Assembly (NCBI RefSeq): GCF_016097555.1
Contig: NC_054704.1
Span: forward strand, 1,343,672-1,407,671
Origin: Gigantopelta aegis
Taxonomy: Eukaryota; Mollusca; Gastropoda; Neomphalida; Peltospiridae
Reading direction: 5' to 3'
DNA: 64,000 nucleotides
Made by a program: the position numbers and the translations under genes. The notes under the pieces were generated by a model. The model ran no database searches and had not been told where the DNA came from. It worked only from the letters and a program-made list of their open reading frames with translations. Shown here in pieces: positions 14,151-34,956 of this stretch. The first letter of the stretch is position 1, and the number at the start of each line of letters is the position of its first letter.

Positions 14151-14559
14151 AAGTTACAGCCCTGGTCACGTATTAATGTTTTGTCGTTCAGAATGACCAA
14201 AGCACGCAAGATGAATTGGCAGAAAAAGAGGATGGGTTGAAGATTCATTAATCAAATTTGGGCACAATAAAACTGAAATATATAGTATTTAGATCATCAA
14301 AATACACTGAAGTACCACATATAGATATTTAGCTATATTTTTACTAGCATACTTTTAACTAATACAACGATCATTTGCTAACAAAAACACCAGTGAAAAA
14401 TTCACATCGATGAGGTCCTTGTTTGCAATATATACTATTGTAATGTCTAATATATGTATTTATTAATATTTCTAGTTACTTCAAATAACTGTTCAACTGA
14501 ATTTGTTATATTTTAAAATATACATAAAACTAAATGTAAGTGATCATTGTGTGATATCT

Positions 14560-14975
14560 AGTTGCCGAGATACGATACATCTCTCACCAAAATGATGGCT
14601 GACGTTATTCCATAGTTTAATTTGTGCATATCTTTTCATCTCTTTGGTGAAACCCTTGCACATTTTGTTTTTCATCATTTTATACGAACTGACGGACCTG
14701 ACAGCTGTAGTGAAAGTACTCACGAAGGGTACCACCTGTGGGGCAGGATATGCTCACGTTTCGCGAACACCTGATATCATTACTGTTTTGAGTGCATGTA
14801 ATCACAGCTGTATTTATTCCAATGAGATCTGTCCTGTACTTAGTTTGATTTTATAAACTGGGCTGGGAATGGCAGTCTTCTTTATGGCGGTCAGAAGGGT
14901 TATTTTCTAGTAAAGGATATCCTCGGGAGTGGCTGTCCTCTTGTAGACGACGCACTAGATAGAGATTCGTGGAAT
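14560..14975. repeat. Diverged direct repeat, copy 2 (about 400 bp)
   Basis: Partner of 13745-14150. It carries AAAATGATGGCTGACG, CCTTGCACATTTTG, GTTTCGCGAACACCTG, ATCACAGCTGTATT, CTAGTAAAGGATATCC and GACGACGCACTAGA. The short open frames crossing it are not conserved between the copies, so it is treated as non-coding. Confidence 0.7.
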
Positions 14976-16383
14976 CAACTATTATTTTGCCAGTTTGTTG
15001 ATTTTCATCCTCCTTAGTGGCCATTTTGAATAGTAAATTCATAATTTCTAGAGTTTGTTTCATATGATTAGTTCAATGAATTCTTTGTCTTTCAAAAAAG
15101 AACAAAACGAAATAAAATTCATGTTTTTGTTATCATAGCTGGTTACAACACTAGTTGGTGTTCAGACGCCTCGGTGGCCATCTTAAATAGCATTATATAT
15201 GCCCCAAAAATAAATAAACTGCATTTTAAAAAAAACCTGTAACAGAGGATTTTGGTTTAGGCCACAAATGGCCTCCCTGCTGCTGAACAATTTCGTGCCT
15301 GAATTTAAAAATAGGTTTAGCGTAATATTGCAATGTGTTCTATAGAATATTGACTTCTTTAGGGCACTACACCGCCAGTGTCCTTCCACAATGTGGTTAA
15401 TACTAGTAGTCAGACTGGACAATTGTTCCGTTTGCTTCTTGATATGGAGACAGTGCAGTACTGACTTTTTACAGCTTTACTTTAGTCATCTGGAAATCTA
15501 GCCGCTCATACATCAATGGCGAAAAAAAAAAAAAAAACATTATTTGGTATGTTCAGATGTTTTACTCCAAATTTTGTAGGCATTTATTTGAAGGGGCATA
15601 GTTCAAATTTAGACAATCTGCTTATGTTGATATTCATTGCTTCATCGTATGCTGTACATAACAAATATGCATTTCATTTTTAAAAAAGAGAAATGTTTCT
15701 CCCATTTTTAAAACAAAAAACATTAAAAAAATTACATAAATATTATAATCGACAACTTGGTAATTACAGTGATAATTTTATGGAAGCCGGAAATAGGAGT
15801 GTGCTGTATCAATTACAGCATGTGACATAAGCACAGTTTTGAATTATGGTATTTCGTCAGATAAGAAATGCCTTCTAGGTGTACTGTAGAAGTAAAATAT
15901 TATACATGCATACAAAAGACACTGTCTATGATGATGATGATGATACAGCTCCAGTTATGATCATCACGGACAGAACGAAGATAATGCACAGATACATCAC
16001 TGCTTGATCATCTCGCACATAATAATGCATTCATGTGCACATCAGTATATATAGTTATATTTAAACAACTGCTCGTGCAAGACGCGTTGACTGGCCGAGC
16101 TTTGAAGTCTCTAGCGTGACGCTGTAGGCGGATGTTTGTTATGACATGAGGCAGAGTATTGCCTTCGTGCTGCCATCTCTGAAAGCGGAAGTTGTTGGCC
16201 CACAGTTCGATGTGTGATTGATGACCTGTTATCGGAGATGACTCGATGTAGTAAAACTATCAATCTCCAATGAGAATTTATTAGTTTCTGCCAAGCCCAA
16301 TCCAGTCGCTAATTACTCGCACTTTAAATAGGACCAATATATTCGCCTCGGCCATAGCGGGCAAGTTTAGTGAGATCGTGAAG
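14976..16383. other. Upstream region of the secreted-protein gene
   Basis: AT-rich with a short (GAT)n run near 15930. Weak TATA-like strings occur at about 16044 (GTATATATAG) and 16322 (CTTTAAATAGG), the second about 60 bp before the start codon. Without transcript data the promoter position is a guess. No other gene is visible. Confidence 0.35.
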
Positions 16384-25082
<8,699 letters not shown>

Positions 25083-25656
25083 ATATCAGCTTCTTAACTT
25101 CCGGTAGACTTCATTCAGATGTATTTTGTATAAAACATTGAATCCCGCCAAGTAGAAAATTTGGGTCTATTGCTGCTTTGTTCAAACTACAAGGTAGTCA
25201 GATTTTGTACCGTACTTCTCAGCTGGACAGACAAAAAAAATGAGCTAAGGGCAAACATTATCACTATTGTTATACTAATTAAATTAAAATACCATCTGAG
25301 TGTATTGTCGTTCTTTATTTTTAACATACATGCAGATGTATCGTAATGCCTGTATATTGTTTCCTTATTGGGATTTCTTTTTTGTGTGTGTGTGGGGGGG
25401 GGGGGGGTTGGGTGGAGGGTGCTATTGGTGTGTGTCGGGGGGTGTGTGTGGGATGCGCAATTTATTATTATTATTATTTTAACTTTTCGTTTGTTGTTTC
25501 ATTGTTGTTTGTTTTGGGATTTTTTGTTTGTTTGTTTGTTGTTTTGGAGAGTGGGTGTTAAAATTCGCCTAACTTGGTCATTTCTCTCCATGTGTATCGT
25601 TCTGTCACTATGAAAGAGTGTTACGTGAAGTTCACAGTGGGTGGTTTTGTCGAGGC

Positions 25657-25662
25657 AATAAA
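25657..25662 (+). promoter_or_regulatory. Candidate polyadenylation signal AATAAA
   Basis: First AATAAA noticed downstream of the secreted-protein stop codon, 575 bp past it. Would imply a 3' UTR of about 600 bp containing a poly-G/GT-rich tract (25380-25450). Inference only. Confidence 0.35.
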
Positions 25663-25954
25663 ACCCTCCTTACACACGTGTCAATGTCCTGTAGTTGCAG
25701 GATACCACAGTAGTGGACTTGTAGATAAATAGCTTTCTCGGCAAGAACAATTCTTTTCTTTCGGCTTCTATCATTTAGTAATTATTTTATTCTTTACAGT
25801 TATCTCACTCTCATGCGCGGATTTCAGCTTCAATGTGCACGCCCTCTATTTTGGGCTAAATCTTTTTTTAATGGTGGTATTTTTTTTTTTATTTTTTTTT
25901 TTTTTGGGGGGGGGAGTATTTTTTTTTTAACTATAGATATAAACATAGACATAG

Positions 25955-26125
<171 letters not shown>

Positions 26126-27294
26126 TTCATTAGAGCGGAATTACACAAAATACTTATGTTAAGTCCGCATATCATAGACCGTTTCAATGTAGACAACACT
26201 CGAAGAAGTGTAAGAAAACCTTTATCTCAATACTGCTATGCTATTGGACATGTGTGCTACCCGTGACTTGTGCGGATGTTGAGAGAAAGCAAGTCGCCTC
26301 TGAATCTTGTCAAAAATGAGCAGGTTCAACAGGGATTGGGTAAGGTAAGGTCTCACTACACAGATGTCATCTGCCATTGAAACCCATGTTAAATTGCCCA
26401 ACTTCAAACGAAGATTGCCAATAGAACGGGTTCTCGTTGGCACTAACAACATACACCATTGCGAACATACATTATATAAGCATTTATTTTCACTCCAAAA
26501 TTGAGAACATTTCCGTCTTAGTTTTTTGCTATAGACCGCATCTGACTGTAGTACCGGTCCGAACAGGTGATTCATTAACCGATTCACTCCGGCTGTCACT
26601 TGCGCTGTATACCCATGTCCCAAAAGTTCGATGCACAATATTACAAAATAACATGGGCAAAATACAGCCAGAAGGCTTACCATTAAACATACATATTGTT
26701 TTAATTCCTCACCATTTCCTAGAAGTGAATATGTGAACCATAACGTGTGTCACAATTAGGAACTATAGTGGAATTTCCTAGAAGTGAATATGTGAACCAT
26801 AACGTGTCACAATTAGGAACTATAGTGGACCGTGATGAATGAACTCTCACCCGGAAGTGACCTGTGTAGCGAGACAAGCAGAAGTTACTTCGATATTTAA
26901 CATTCAACATTGGTCAGCGGAAGTTGGTTCGATATTTAACATTCAACACTGAATATTAGGTCTACTCTGACAGAACAACATTCAACACCAAATATTTCTC
27001 TGCAATATGCGGTTAACAATCTTTAAAATCTACGATTAAATACAAACTTTATGTTTATGAAAATATCACGAATTTAGGGTGGCTAAAGAATAAATGATAA
27101 TATGGGGTGGTTCAGAAATATTTAAGCAATGTGATGAGCCACATCAGAATCTACTAAACCCTGTACTTGTATTAGAAAAGAATGAACGCACGCACTGAAA
27201 GTAAACACAAACTGATTATATAGAGGTGTTTAGCGCGGTGGTGCACATCAACTGATATATAACAAACAGGGTGGCTCAGGTGCCACTTCCTTCA
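26126..27294. other. Non-coding; contains a 59-bp direct duplication
   Basis: The stretch with TTCCTAGAAGTGAATATGTG and AATTAGGAACTATAGTGG occurs twice in tandem at about 26714-26830. A 153-codon minus-strand frame at 26222-26683 has no recognisable domain. About 27040-27292 is repeated, diverged, at 27740-28012 (shared AACAAACAGGGTGGCTC or similar). Confidence 0.55.
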
Positions 27295-27677
27295 AGGGAC
27301 ATTCCCGAGTTTGCTGCAACTTTTAACATGTTATCGACTAACAGAGACGTTTTAACGATTGTAATTACATATCAAATATATTTTTCTGCATAAAATATTA
27401 GTGGCTGCATATTAAATGTGTTTCTGATCGTTCTAATATTTGTACTAGGTTAAATTTCATTTTATTTCCTAAAATACAATTTTTTCGTACGTACGAAATT
27501 ATTTGAAGACCCAATCCAGTTTGGCCGTCTTACAAATATTAAGATGACCAGAAACACATTGAATATACAGACACTGATATTCTAAACAAGAAAATATATT
27601 TAATATGTAAGTTTAATCGTAGAACTATTTTATTAGTAGGAAACATCTTACAATGCAGCAAACTCACAAATATCCCT
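27295..27677. mobile_element. TTAA foldback MITE (piggyBac-like), copy A
   Basis: 383 bp, starting AGGGACATTCCCGAGTTTGC. The end is the inverted form (GCAAACTCACAAATATCCCT). Flanked by TTCA on the left (a probable mutated TTAA) and TTAA on the right. The two roughly 190-bp halves are imperfect inverted repeats meeting at CGTACGTACG. No coding capacity. TTAA duplication is the piggyBac hallmark, but a TA duplication (Tc1/mariner) reads equally well. Confidence 0.85.
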
Positions 27678-27739
27678 TTAAAGACGCTCCGTCAAAATAT
27701 ATGGTATACAGTATAACTACACCACACTCATTTAGAGAT

Positions 27740-28012
27740 ATACATCTGGAACTAAACATAGAAAGTTTATAAAATTCTAATGATCCATCATCTAGTACAT
27801 GTTCTATGTGATGACCTTAGGGTGACTCAAGACGTATGTTAAACGTCACGCCCCGTGAACGGTCGAAATTCAAAGTTCAGCTCAATATTCAAATTAGACC
27901 CACAATTCTGAAACTAAATATAGAATGATTATGATATATTAAAGATGTGTTCAGTGGTGCACCGCCCACTGATACACAACAAACACAGGGTGGCTCGGGT
28001 GCAACTTCCTAC
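27740..28012. repeat. Diverged direct repeat of 27040-27292
   Basis: Shares blocks such as GGTGCACCGCCCACTGATAC, ACAACAAACACAGGGTGGCT and CGGGTGCAACTTCC with the sequence left of foldback copy A. Either a local duplication or two copies of one dispersed element. Confidence 0.55.
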
Positions 28013-28257
28013 GTACCCCCCCCCCCAAAAAAAAAGAAGAAAAAGAACCGGCATTTTTTTATTTTTTTTAGAACTATGCTGTAATATAGGCATTCGAGAC
28101 TGGACAATGGACAGTATTTTAGTGTTAAGATGTAGTTACAAGGGTAAGCGTTTCCCGTTTGTTGCTAACTCTATTAGTACTACTTAATTCTGTCATAGAA
28201 AGACGTGCGGCTCTTTCAAAACAATTAGATACTGGGATATTCCAGTCTCTGTAAAAA

Positions 28258-28258
28258 A

Positions 28259-28332
<74 letters not shown>
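28258..28332. repeat. Poly-A / (TA)n microsatellite
   Basis: A run of As grading into TA repeat, at the left edge of the Penelope-like fragment. Confidence 0.95.
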
Positions 28333-28333
<1 letters not shown>

Positions 28334-28339
28334 TATTTT

Positions 28340-28990
28340 AATTATGATAATCTCTTAGTTCTTCTGCCAGGGTCGGTAACAATAGTGCATATACGTCTTG
28401 CCATATTAAGTTTAGTAGGTCTTGGGTGGTAAGAGTTAAACTGAAGATACTGGTGGGTATCAGTTGATTTATAATACATATCTGTAATTAATGTATTGCC
28501 TTTCTTTATAATCTCAACACCTAAAAATGATATTTTATCATGATAAATTTCCACAGTGAATTGTATTGACGGGTGAAGACTACTGAGAATACAATGGAAT
28601 TTTTATTTGAATATTCATCGTTCAACCATATTAAAAAACAACCATCAGTATAACGTTTCCTGATATATTTAATATAACCGGCCAATTCATTGTTAACCTA
28701 GTAATCAATCTTGTTAAAAAGTAGTTCTTCCAAGTAAGCGACCACAATAGTTGCATACGTTGGACTGACCTTTGATCCCTTGGCAGAACCTTTAATTTGA
28801 CGAAAGTGTTTATGATTAAAACAAAATGTATTATTATCCAAGATAAACTGCAGAGCACTTGTACAACATTGGTGCAGAATGTTCCTTCCATAAGGTCACT
28901 AGAATTCTGTATGAAAGTCCTTAATCATTAGGAATATTAGTAGACCTATATAAACCTACTTTCTTACACACTTGTTGGTGAGAACATCAT
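28340..28990 (-). pseudogene. Penelope-like element, reverse-transcriptase fragment
   Basis: Minus-strand frames carry Penelope-type reverse transcriptase blocks: a FCFNHKHFRQIKGSAKGSKV-like stretch (in a different frame from the 86-codon open stretch), PTYATIVVAYLEELLF, then ISFLGVEIIKKGN and STDTHQYLQFNSYHPRPTK with LARRIC-like MARRICTIV. These are the conserved thumb-region signatures of Penelope elements. The frame shifts at least twice across the 650 bp, there is no GIY-YIG endonuclease continuation to the left, and the (TA)n tract bounds it. A dead fragment. Confidence 0.8.
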
Positions 28991-29278
28991 TCATTATTTT
29001 TGATAACACATACTTGTTTACACATGTACATGTGTCAACAATTTCAAGACATACGAGTGGCTACTCCTAGGTGATGACCAGGTCACCAATGTCATACATC
29101 CAATGAAAAAACAGCACGGTCGAAGTCGATTACACAGTGACGTATAATTAACCTGACAATCATTTGCTTGTGATGCGTAAGTCAATGGCTAAAATAACTT
29201 TTAGTCGAAAAAGACGTTAAAAGTTGATTAAAACCTGGTTTTTGAGAATATGTAAGAAATAGAATAATACATACTTGT

Positions 29279-29395
29279 CCGTTAGATATCATTTATCTTA
29301 CAACTCGTTGTTTAAAAACGTATCAAACTCACTTTCACTCATTAGATGCATTTTAAAACCACTTGTTGTAAGATAAATGGTATCTAACGGCCAAT
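29279..29395. repeat. Inverted repeat at the left border of the 66-bp array
   Basis: CCGTTAGATATCATTTATCT at 29279 is the inverted form of AGATAAATGGTATCTAACGG in the first array unit (about 29370-29392), with TTGTTTAAAA-like spacers between. It looks like the terminal inverted repeat of an element whose one end was then amplified. Confidence 0.7.
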
Positions 29396-30447
29396 CATGT
29401 AGTATTCTCTATATAAACCACTTGTTGTAAGATAAATGGTATCCAACGGCCAATCATGCATTATTCTCTATATAAACAACTTGTTGTAAGATAAATGGTA
29501 TCTAACGGCCAATCATGCATTATTCTCTATATCATTTTAAAACAACTTGTTGTAAGATAAATGGTATCTAACGGCCAATCATGCATTATTCTCTATATAA
29601 ACAACTTGTTGTAAGATAAATGGTATCTAACGGCCAATCATGCATTATTCTCTATATCATTTTAAAACAACTTGTTGTAAGATAAATGGTATCTAACGGC
29701 CAATCATGCATTATTCTCTATATCATTTTAAAACAACTTGTTGTAAGATAAATGGTATCTAACGGCCAATCATGCATTATTCTCTATATCATTTTAAAAC
29801 AACTTGTTGTAAGATAAATGGTATCTAACGGCCAATCATGCATTATTCTCTATATCATTTTAAAACAACTTGTTGTAAGATAAATGGTATCTAACGGCCA
29901 CTCATGCATTATTCTCTATATCATTTTAAAACAACTTGTTGTAAGATAAATGGTATCTAACGGCCACTCATGCATTATTCTCTATATCATTTTAAAACCA
30001 CTTGTTGTAAGATAAATGGTATCTAACGGCCAATCATGCATTATTCTCTATATCATTTTAAAACCACTTGTTGTAAGATAAATGGTATCTAACGGCCACT
30101 CATGCATTATTCTCTATATCATTTTAAAACAACTTGTTGTAAGATAAATGGTATCTAACGGCCACTCATGCATTATTCTCTATATCATTTTAAAACCACT
30201 TGTTGTAAGATAAATGGTATCTAACGGCCAATCATGCATTATTCTCTATATCATTTTAAAACCACTTGTTGTAAGATAAATGGTATCTAATGGCCACTCA
30301 TGCATTATTCTCTATATAAACAACTTGTTGTAAGATAAATGGTATCTAACGGCCAATCATGCATTATTCTCTTATCATTTTAAAACAACTTGTTGTAAGA
30401 TAAATGGTATCTAACGGCCAATCATGCATTATTCTCTATATCATTTT
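29345..30447. repeat. 66-bp tandem array, about 17 copies (some 54 bp)
   Basis: Units contain CTTGTTGTAAGATAAATGGT, ATCTAACGGCCAATCATGCA and TTATTCTCTATATCATTTTA. Shorter units lack the TCATTTTAAA segment. It sits between the two surviving parts of a Penelope-like element. Confidence 0.95.
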
Positions 30448-30477
30448 GGAGACTTCTAAGTACTTGTTCATTCGAAT

Positions 30478-31238
30478 CTAGGGAAAAAAGTCACAGGTAA
30501 AAAAAGTCATAGTAAAAAAATACAAGAAAAAAAGTCACAACTTTTAATTTAAAAATATATCAGGCAATGAAAGACAGATCAAAGACATTTTGTCAGTGAG
30601 AGTTTTTGTCAATGTTGTTTGTTTTCAATGTCGGTGCTTTAAGCAGATGTTTCCACCCGATGCCCAAAATGAAGCCTCTTTCTTTAATCGGGGCGGGGCG
30701 TAGCTCAGTGGTACAGCGCTCGCCTGATGCGCAATCGATCTAGGATCGATCCCCGTCGATGGGCCCATTGAGCTATTTCTCGTTCCAGCCAGTGCTCCAC
30801 AACTGGTGTAACAAAGGCCGTGGTATGTACTATCCTGTCTGTGGGATGGTGCATATAAAAGATCCCTTGCTGCTAATCGGAAAGAGTAACCCATGAAGTG
30901 GCGACAGCGGGTTTTCTCTCTCAATATATGTGTGGTCCTTAACCATATGTCCGACGCCATATAACCGTAAATAAAATGTGTTTAGTGCGTCATTAAATAA
31001 AACATTTCCTTCCTTCCTTTCTTTAATCTAGTCTAATTGGCGCAGGTACAAGAAGCCACTCTACAAACCCACCCTAATCAACAAGTTTAACAAGTCCCCC
31101 CTTGCATGCTATGGTGCCACTTTCTTTTAATTTAGCCACATTCAATACTCTACAAAGCTATACATTTTGTTATATAAAAATTGTACTTTTTTCCTGTGAA
31201 TTTTTTTTTTCCTGTACTAAATTGTGACTTTTTTCCGG
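30478..31238. mobile_element. Inverted-repeat element with AAAAAAGTCACA ends, carrying a nested SINE
   Basis: Left end GGGAAAAAAGTCACAGG with repeats AAAAAAGTCATAG and AAAAAAAGTCACAAC. Right end has the inverted forms CCTGTGAATTTTTTTTTTCC and TTGTGACTTTTTTCCGG. The interior is mostly the SINE at 30690-31017. Superfamily not recognised; non-autonomous. Confidence 0.6.
30690..31017 (+). mobile_element. tRNA-headed SINE, full-length copy
   Basis: 328 bp with a perfect 11-bp target duplication TTTCTTTAATC (30679-30689 and 31018-31028). The head has an A box (TAGCTCAGTGG, 30701) and a B-box-like GGATCGATCCC (30743). The body contains TATCCTGTCTGTGGGATGG and GCATATAAAAGATCCCTTGC, and the 3' end is AAATAAAACATTTCCTTCC with a short TTCC tail. 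This is the reference copy, read inverted, for the 54-, 37- and 65-bp arrays. Confidence 0.93.
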
Positions 31239-31259
31239 CCACAATTCATTCTTAGAAAG

Positions 31260-31530
31260 ATTATTTTTAACTCTGAAATTACCGTCTAAAGGCATAGATT
31301 CTACAGAGTCAATGAAATCTTCTAAATATCTGTCCCTATTTTTTCGGTGTAACGTGAAACTAAAAGTCTGGTGTTATTTATAGTATCTGTATTACCATCT
31401 TCAGAATAAACATACTTCAGTAATCTTAACTTTCTACTGAAATCTTTTACATCACTTACCAGTTCATCTTAATTTGCTTTTGATGTAGGAGTAAACTTTA
31501 ATCCTCGTTTTAGTAATTTAATTTCTATCT
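31260..31530 (-). pseudogene. Penelope-like element, N-terminal fragment
   Basis: On the minus strand the sequence reads LLKRGLKFTPTSKAN, then (after a stop) DELVSDVKDFSRKLRLLKY, a signature I associate with the region before the reverse transcriptase in Penelope elements. It contains stop codons and lies in the right order upstream of the 28340-28990 fragment, so both may be remnants of one copy split by the 66-bp array, the inverted-repeat element and the SINE. Confidence 0.65.
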
Positions 31531-31534
31531 CAGT

Positions 31535-31815
31535 CCTATGTATGTATGTATGTATGTATGTATACATATATATGTATGCATACATATATACATACATATA
31601 TACAGTCGAGCACCGGTGTGTCGATATCGTGGGAACCACATTAAAAATGTCGAGTTAACCATATATTGACTCAAACGTTCAGTCAAATATTTTTTATTTT
31701 TTTTAAAGATGGAAAAACGTGCGAACAAAAAATTAGTTCAACCTAATGAAAATTGTTATGCAATGAAAAATAAATTACTCAATCAATCAACTAATCAATC
31801 AACTAATCAATCACA
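31535..31815. repeat. TATG/TATA microsatellite and short AATC-type repeats
   Basis: About 31540-31600 is (TATG)n grading into ATACATATA. About 31775-31815 is repeated AATCAACT. No gene. Confidence 0.8.
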
Positions 31816-31960
31816 CCGCTGTGATGGTGCTGAATAAAGTTAATAATATTTTTAATATTATACTAATTATGGCATTAAAATCACTGGAGATTAGAGTACA
31901 ATCGGAGTTTTGTAACAAACCTGAACTTAGAAGGAAGTTGTACTAACAAAATACGATTAA

Positions 31961-32343
31961 AGGGACATTCCTGAGTTTGCTTCATTGTAAGATGTTTCCC
32001 ACTAATAAAATATTTCTATGATTACATTTACATATTAAATACATTTTCTTGTTTAGAATATCAGTGTCTGTATATTCAATGCATTTCTAGTCGTCTTAAT
32101 ATTTGTAAGAAGCTCAAACTGGATTTTGTCTTCAAATAATTTCGTACATACGAAAAACCCATATTTCAGGAAATAAAATGAAATCTAACCTAGTACAAAT
32201 AGTAGAACGATCAGAAACACATTTAATATACAGCCACTAATATGTTATGCAGGAAAATATATTTGATATGTAATTACAATAGTTAAAAAGTCTCTGTTAG
32301 TCGATAACATCTTAAAAATGGCAGCAAACTCAGGAATGTCCCT
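31961..32343. mobile_element. TTAA foldback MITE (piggyBac-like), copy B
   Basis: 383 bp between two TTAA sites (31957-31960 and 32344-32347). Starts AGGGACATTCCTGAGTTTGC and ends GCAAACTCAGGAATGTCCCT, a 20-bp near-perfect terminal inverted repeat that extends imperfectly to the centre. This is the best-preserved copy and the reference for the degraded copies in intron 1. Confidence 0.9.
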
Positions 32344-32524
32344 TTAAACCAAATGTTTTGTGGAAGAACAAATATAAAAAATCTAACTCTATCACAAAGT
32401 CTTGCAATAATGTTTGTCGCGCATTGGGTCGTGCCAACAAAGCTGCAGATATAACAAGTGTAATTCTCCAATTGCAAGGATAGGCATCGACAGCTCTGGT
32501 CACTGACGGCAGGGACAGATCAGA

Positions 32525-34060
32525 CGCCTTGTCATTTCCCATGACAGTCTCTGAATCAACTTCAGATACAACAGTCTACAAGAGTACCTCTACCTATGCT
32601 GTCATTTTCCTGGACAATCTCTGGATCAACTTCAGATACAACAGTCTACAAGAGTACCTCTAACTATGCTGTCATTTTCCTGGACAATCTCTGGATCAAC
32701 TTCAGATACAACAGTCTACAAGTGTACCTCTAAGAGTCTAACTATGCTGTCATTTTCCTGGACAATCTCTGGATCAACTTCAGATACAACAGTCTACAAG
32801 AGTACCTCTAACTATGCTGTCATTTTCCTGGACAATCTCTGGATCAACTTCAGATACAACAGTCTACAAGTGTACCTCTAACTATGCTGTCATTTTCCTG
32901 GACAATCTCTGGATCAACTTCAGATACAACAGTCTACAAGTGTACCTCTAACTATGCTGTCATTTTCCTGGACAATCTCTGGATCAACTTCAGATACAAC
33001 AGTCTACAAGAGTACCTCTACCTATGCTGTCATTTTCCTGGACAATCTCTGGATCAACTTCAGATACAACAGTCTACAAGTGTACCTCTAACTATGCTGT
33101 CATTTTCCTGGACAATCTCTGGATCAACTTCAGATACATGAGTCTACAAGAGTACCTCTAACTATGCTGTTATTTTCCGTGACAGTCTCTGGATCAACTT
33201 CAGATACAACAGTCGACAAGAGTATCTCTAACTATGCTGTCGTTTGACATGACAGTCTCTGGATCAACTTCAGATACAACAGTCGACAAGAGTATCTCTA
33301 TGCTGTCGTTTGATGTGACAGTCTCTGGATCAACTTCAGATACAACAGTCGACAAGAGTATCTCTAACTATGCTGTCGTTTGACATGACAGTCTCTGGAT
33401 CAACTTCAGATACAACAGTCGACAAGAGTATCTCTATGCTGTCGTTTGACGTGACAGTCTCTGGATCAACTTCAGATACAACAGTCGACAAGAGTATCTC
33501 TAACTATGCTGTCGTTTGACATGACAGTCTCTGGATCAACTTCAGATACAACAGACGACAAGAGTATTTCTATGCTGTCGTTTGACGTGACAGTCTCTGG
33601 ATCAACTTCAGATACAACAGTCGACAAGAGTACCTCTATGCTGTCGTTTGACATGACAGTCTCTGGATCAACTTCAGTTACAACAGTCGACAAGAGTACC
33701 TCTATGCTGTCGTTTGACATGACAGTCTCTGATCAACTTCAGATACAAGAGTCTACAAGAGTACCTCTAACTATGCTGTCATTTTCCTGGACAATCTCTG
33801 GATCAACTTCAGATACAAGTCTACAAGTGTACCTCTAACTATGCTGTCATTTTCCTGGACAATCTCTGGATCAACTTCAGATACAACAGTCTACAAGAGT
33901 ACCTCTAACTATGCTGTCATTTTCCTGGACAATCTCTGGATCAACTTCAGATACAACAGTCGACAAGAGTACCTCTATGCTGTCGTTTGACATGACGGTC
34001 TCTGGATCAACTTCAGATACAACAGTCGACAAGAATACCTCTAATTATGCTGCATTTAAC
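32525..34060. repeat. 66/70-bp tandem array, about 22 copies in two sub-blocks
   Basis: All units share TCTGGATCAACTTCAGATAC. The left and far-right blocks have GTCATTTTCCTGGACAATCT with CTACAAG; the middle block (about 33225-33720) has GTCGTTTGACATGACAGTCT with CGACAAG and mostly alternates 70- and 66-bp units. 66-bp runs give an open frame of 22-residue repeats (MLSFDMTVSGSTSDTTVDKS type), but 70-bp units break it. Probably non-coding. Confidence 0.93.
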
Positions 34061-34923
34061 TTTAAGAAAAATGGGCTTCATCACTACAGTTACTCAAACT
34101 GTTAACATAGTAATATTGTCTGTTAACATAAAACTGAACATTTTAAATTGGCTTAATTACTCATCAGGGAGCAAAACATACATTTTATAAACAGGAAATT
34201 AAGAAAGCTTCCAATATGAAAATAATATGTGCACATATATTGTAGCAATTGACATTTGGCGCAATTTTTGGGTGCCAAAAATTCAGAGAGATAATATTAT
34301 GGTATTTGTTGGCTGATCTAAACCAACGTTACTAGCTATAGAAGAGATGGGAAATGTTGCAATTATAAGCTCACAAAAAGACACACATTTTACCTGGCCT
34401 GTGAATCATTGGCAACTATTTATAGTATAGTATACATGTACATCTTATATTTCATCTCACATTGACTCTGATGGCGTAAGTTTAATATGCTTAGAACAGA
34501 TCGTGTCCCAACCTGGGATATAATGATGCCGCAATAACAAAATGTCTCATAATTGTTGACTTTTATAACACAAGCAATATGCAATTTTACAGAAATTCCA
34601 AGGCTTTTTAAAAATGCACGAGGCAAAGTAAATAAAAACGTATTTTGGAGACAAAGTAGGGAAACTAAGACAGAGACCAAACAGTAATGAAAAGTAGGAT
34701 CACTGGACAGCCTGTAACTGTATTCGTACATCTCACGTTTGAACTGTTACAGTAATTACAAATCCTATCCGTTTACAGTCAAATGTCGGCAACAGTTCCG
34801 ATGATTGGTTACATGCTCATAAGTTTCTATAATGCTTTTCGGATTTTTACCGACTCAAGCAAGGTCGACACACCAGTGCTAGACTGTAGATATGTGAGAT
34901 GTGTGTGTATGTATAAGTACTAG

Positions 34924-34956
<33 letters not shown>

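Noticed and set aside
26222-26683. 153-codon minus-strand frame as a membrane protein gene
   Set aside because: Hydrophobic start only by chance composition; no domain, no exon boundaries, and it overlaps ordinary AT-rich sequence.
30701-30753. A functional tRNA gene (A and B boxes)
   Set aside because: This is the head of a full-length SINE with target duplications; the same head recurs at 34984-35309, 47658-47983 and 56993, and it lacks a tRNA cloverleaf 3' half.
32666-34105. Serine/threonine-rich repeat protein (MLSFSWTISGSTSDTT type)
   Set aside because: Open only where units are 66 bp or where two frames happen to stay clear; 70-bp units break the frame, and no flanking exon was found.
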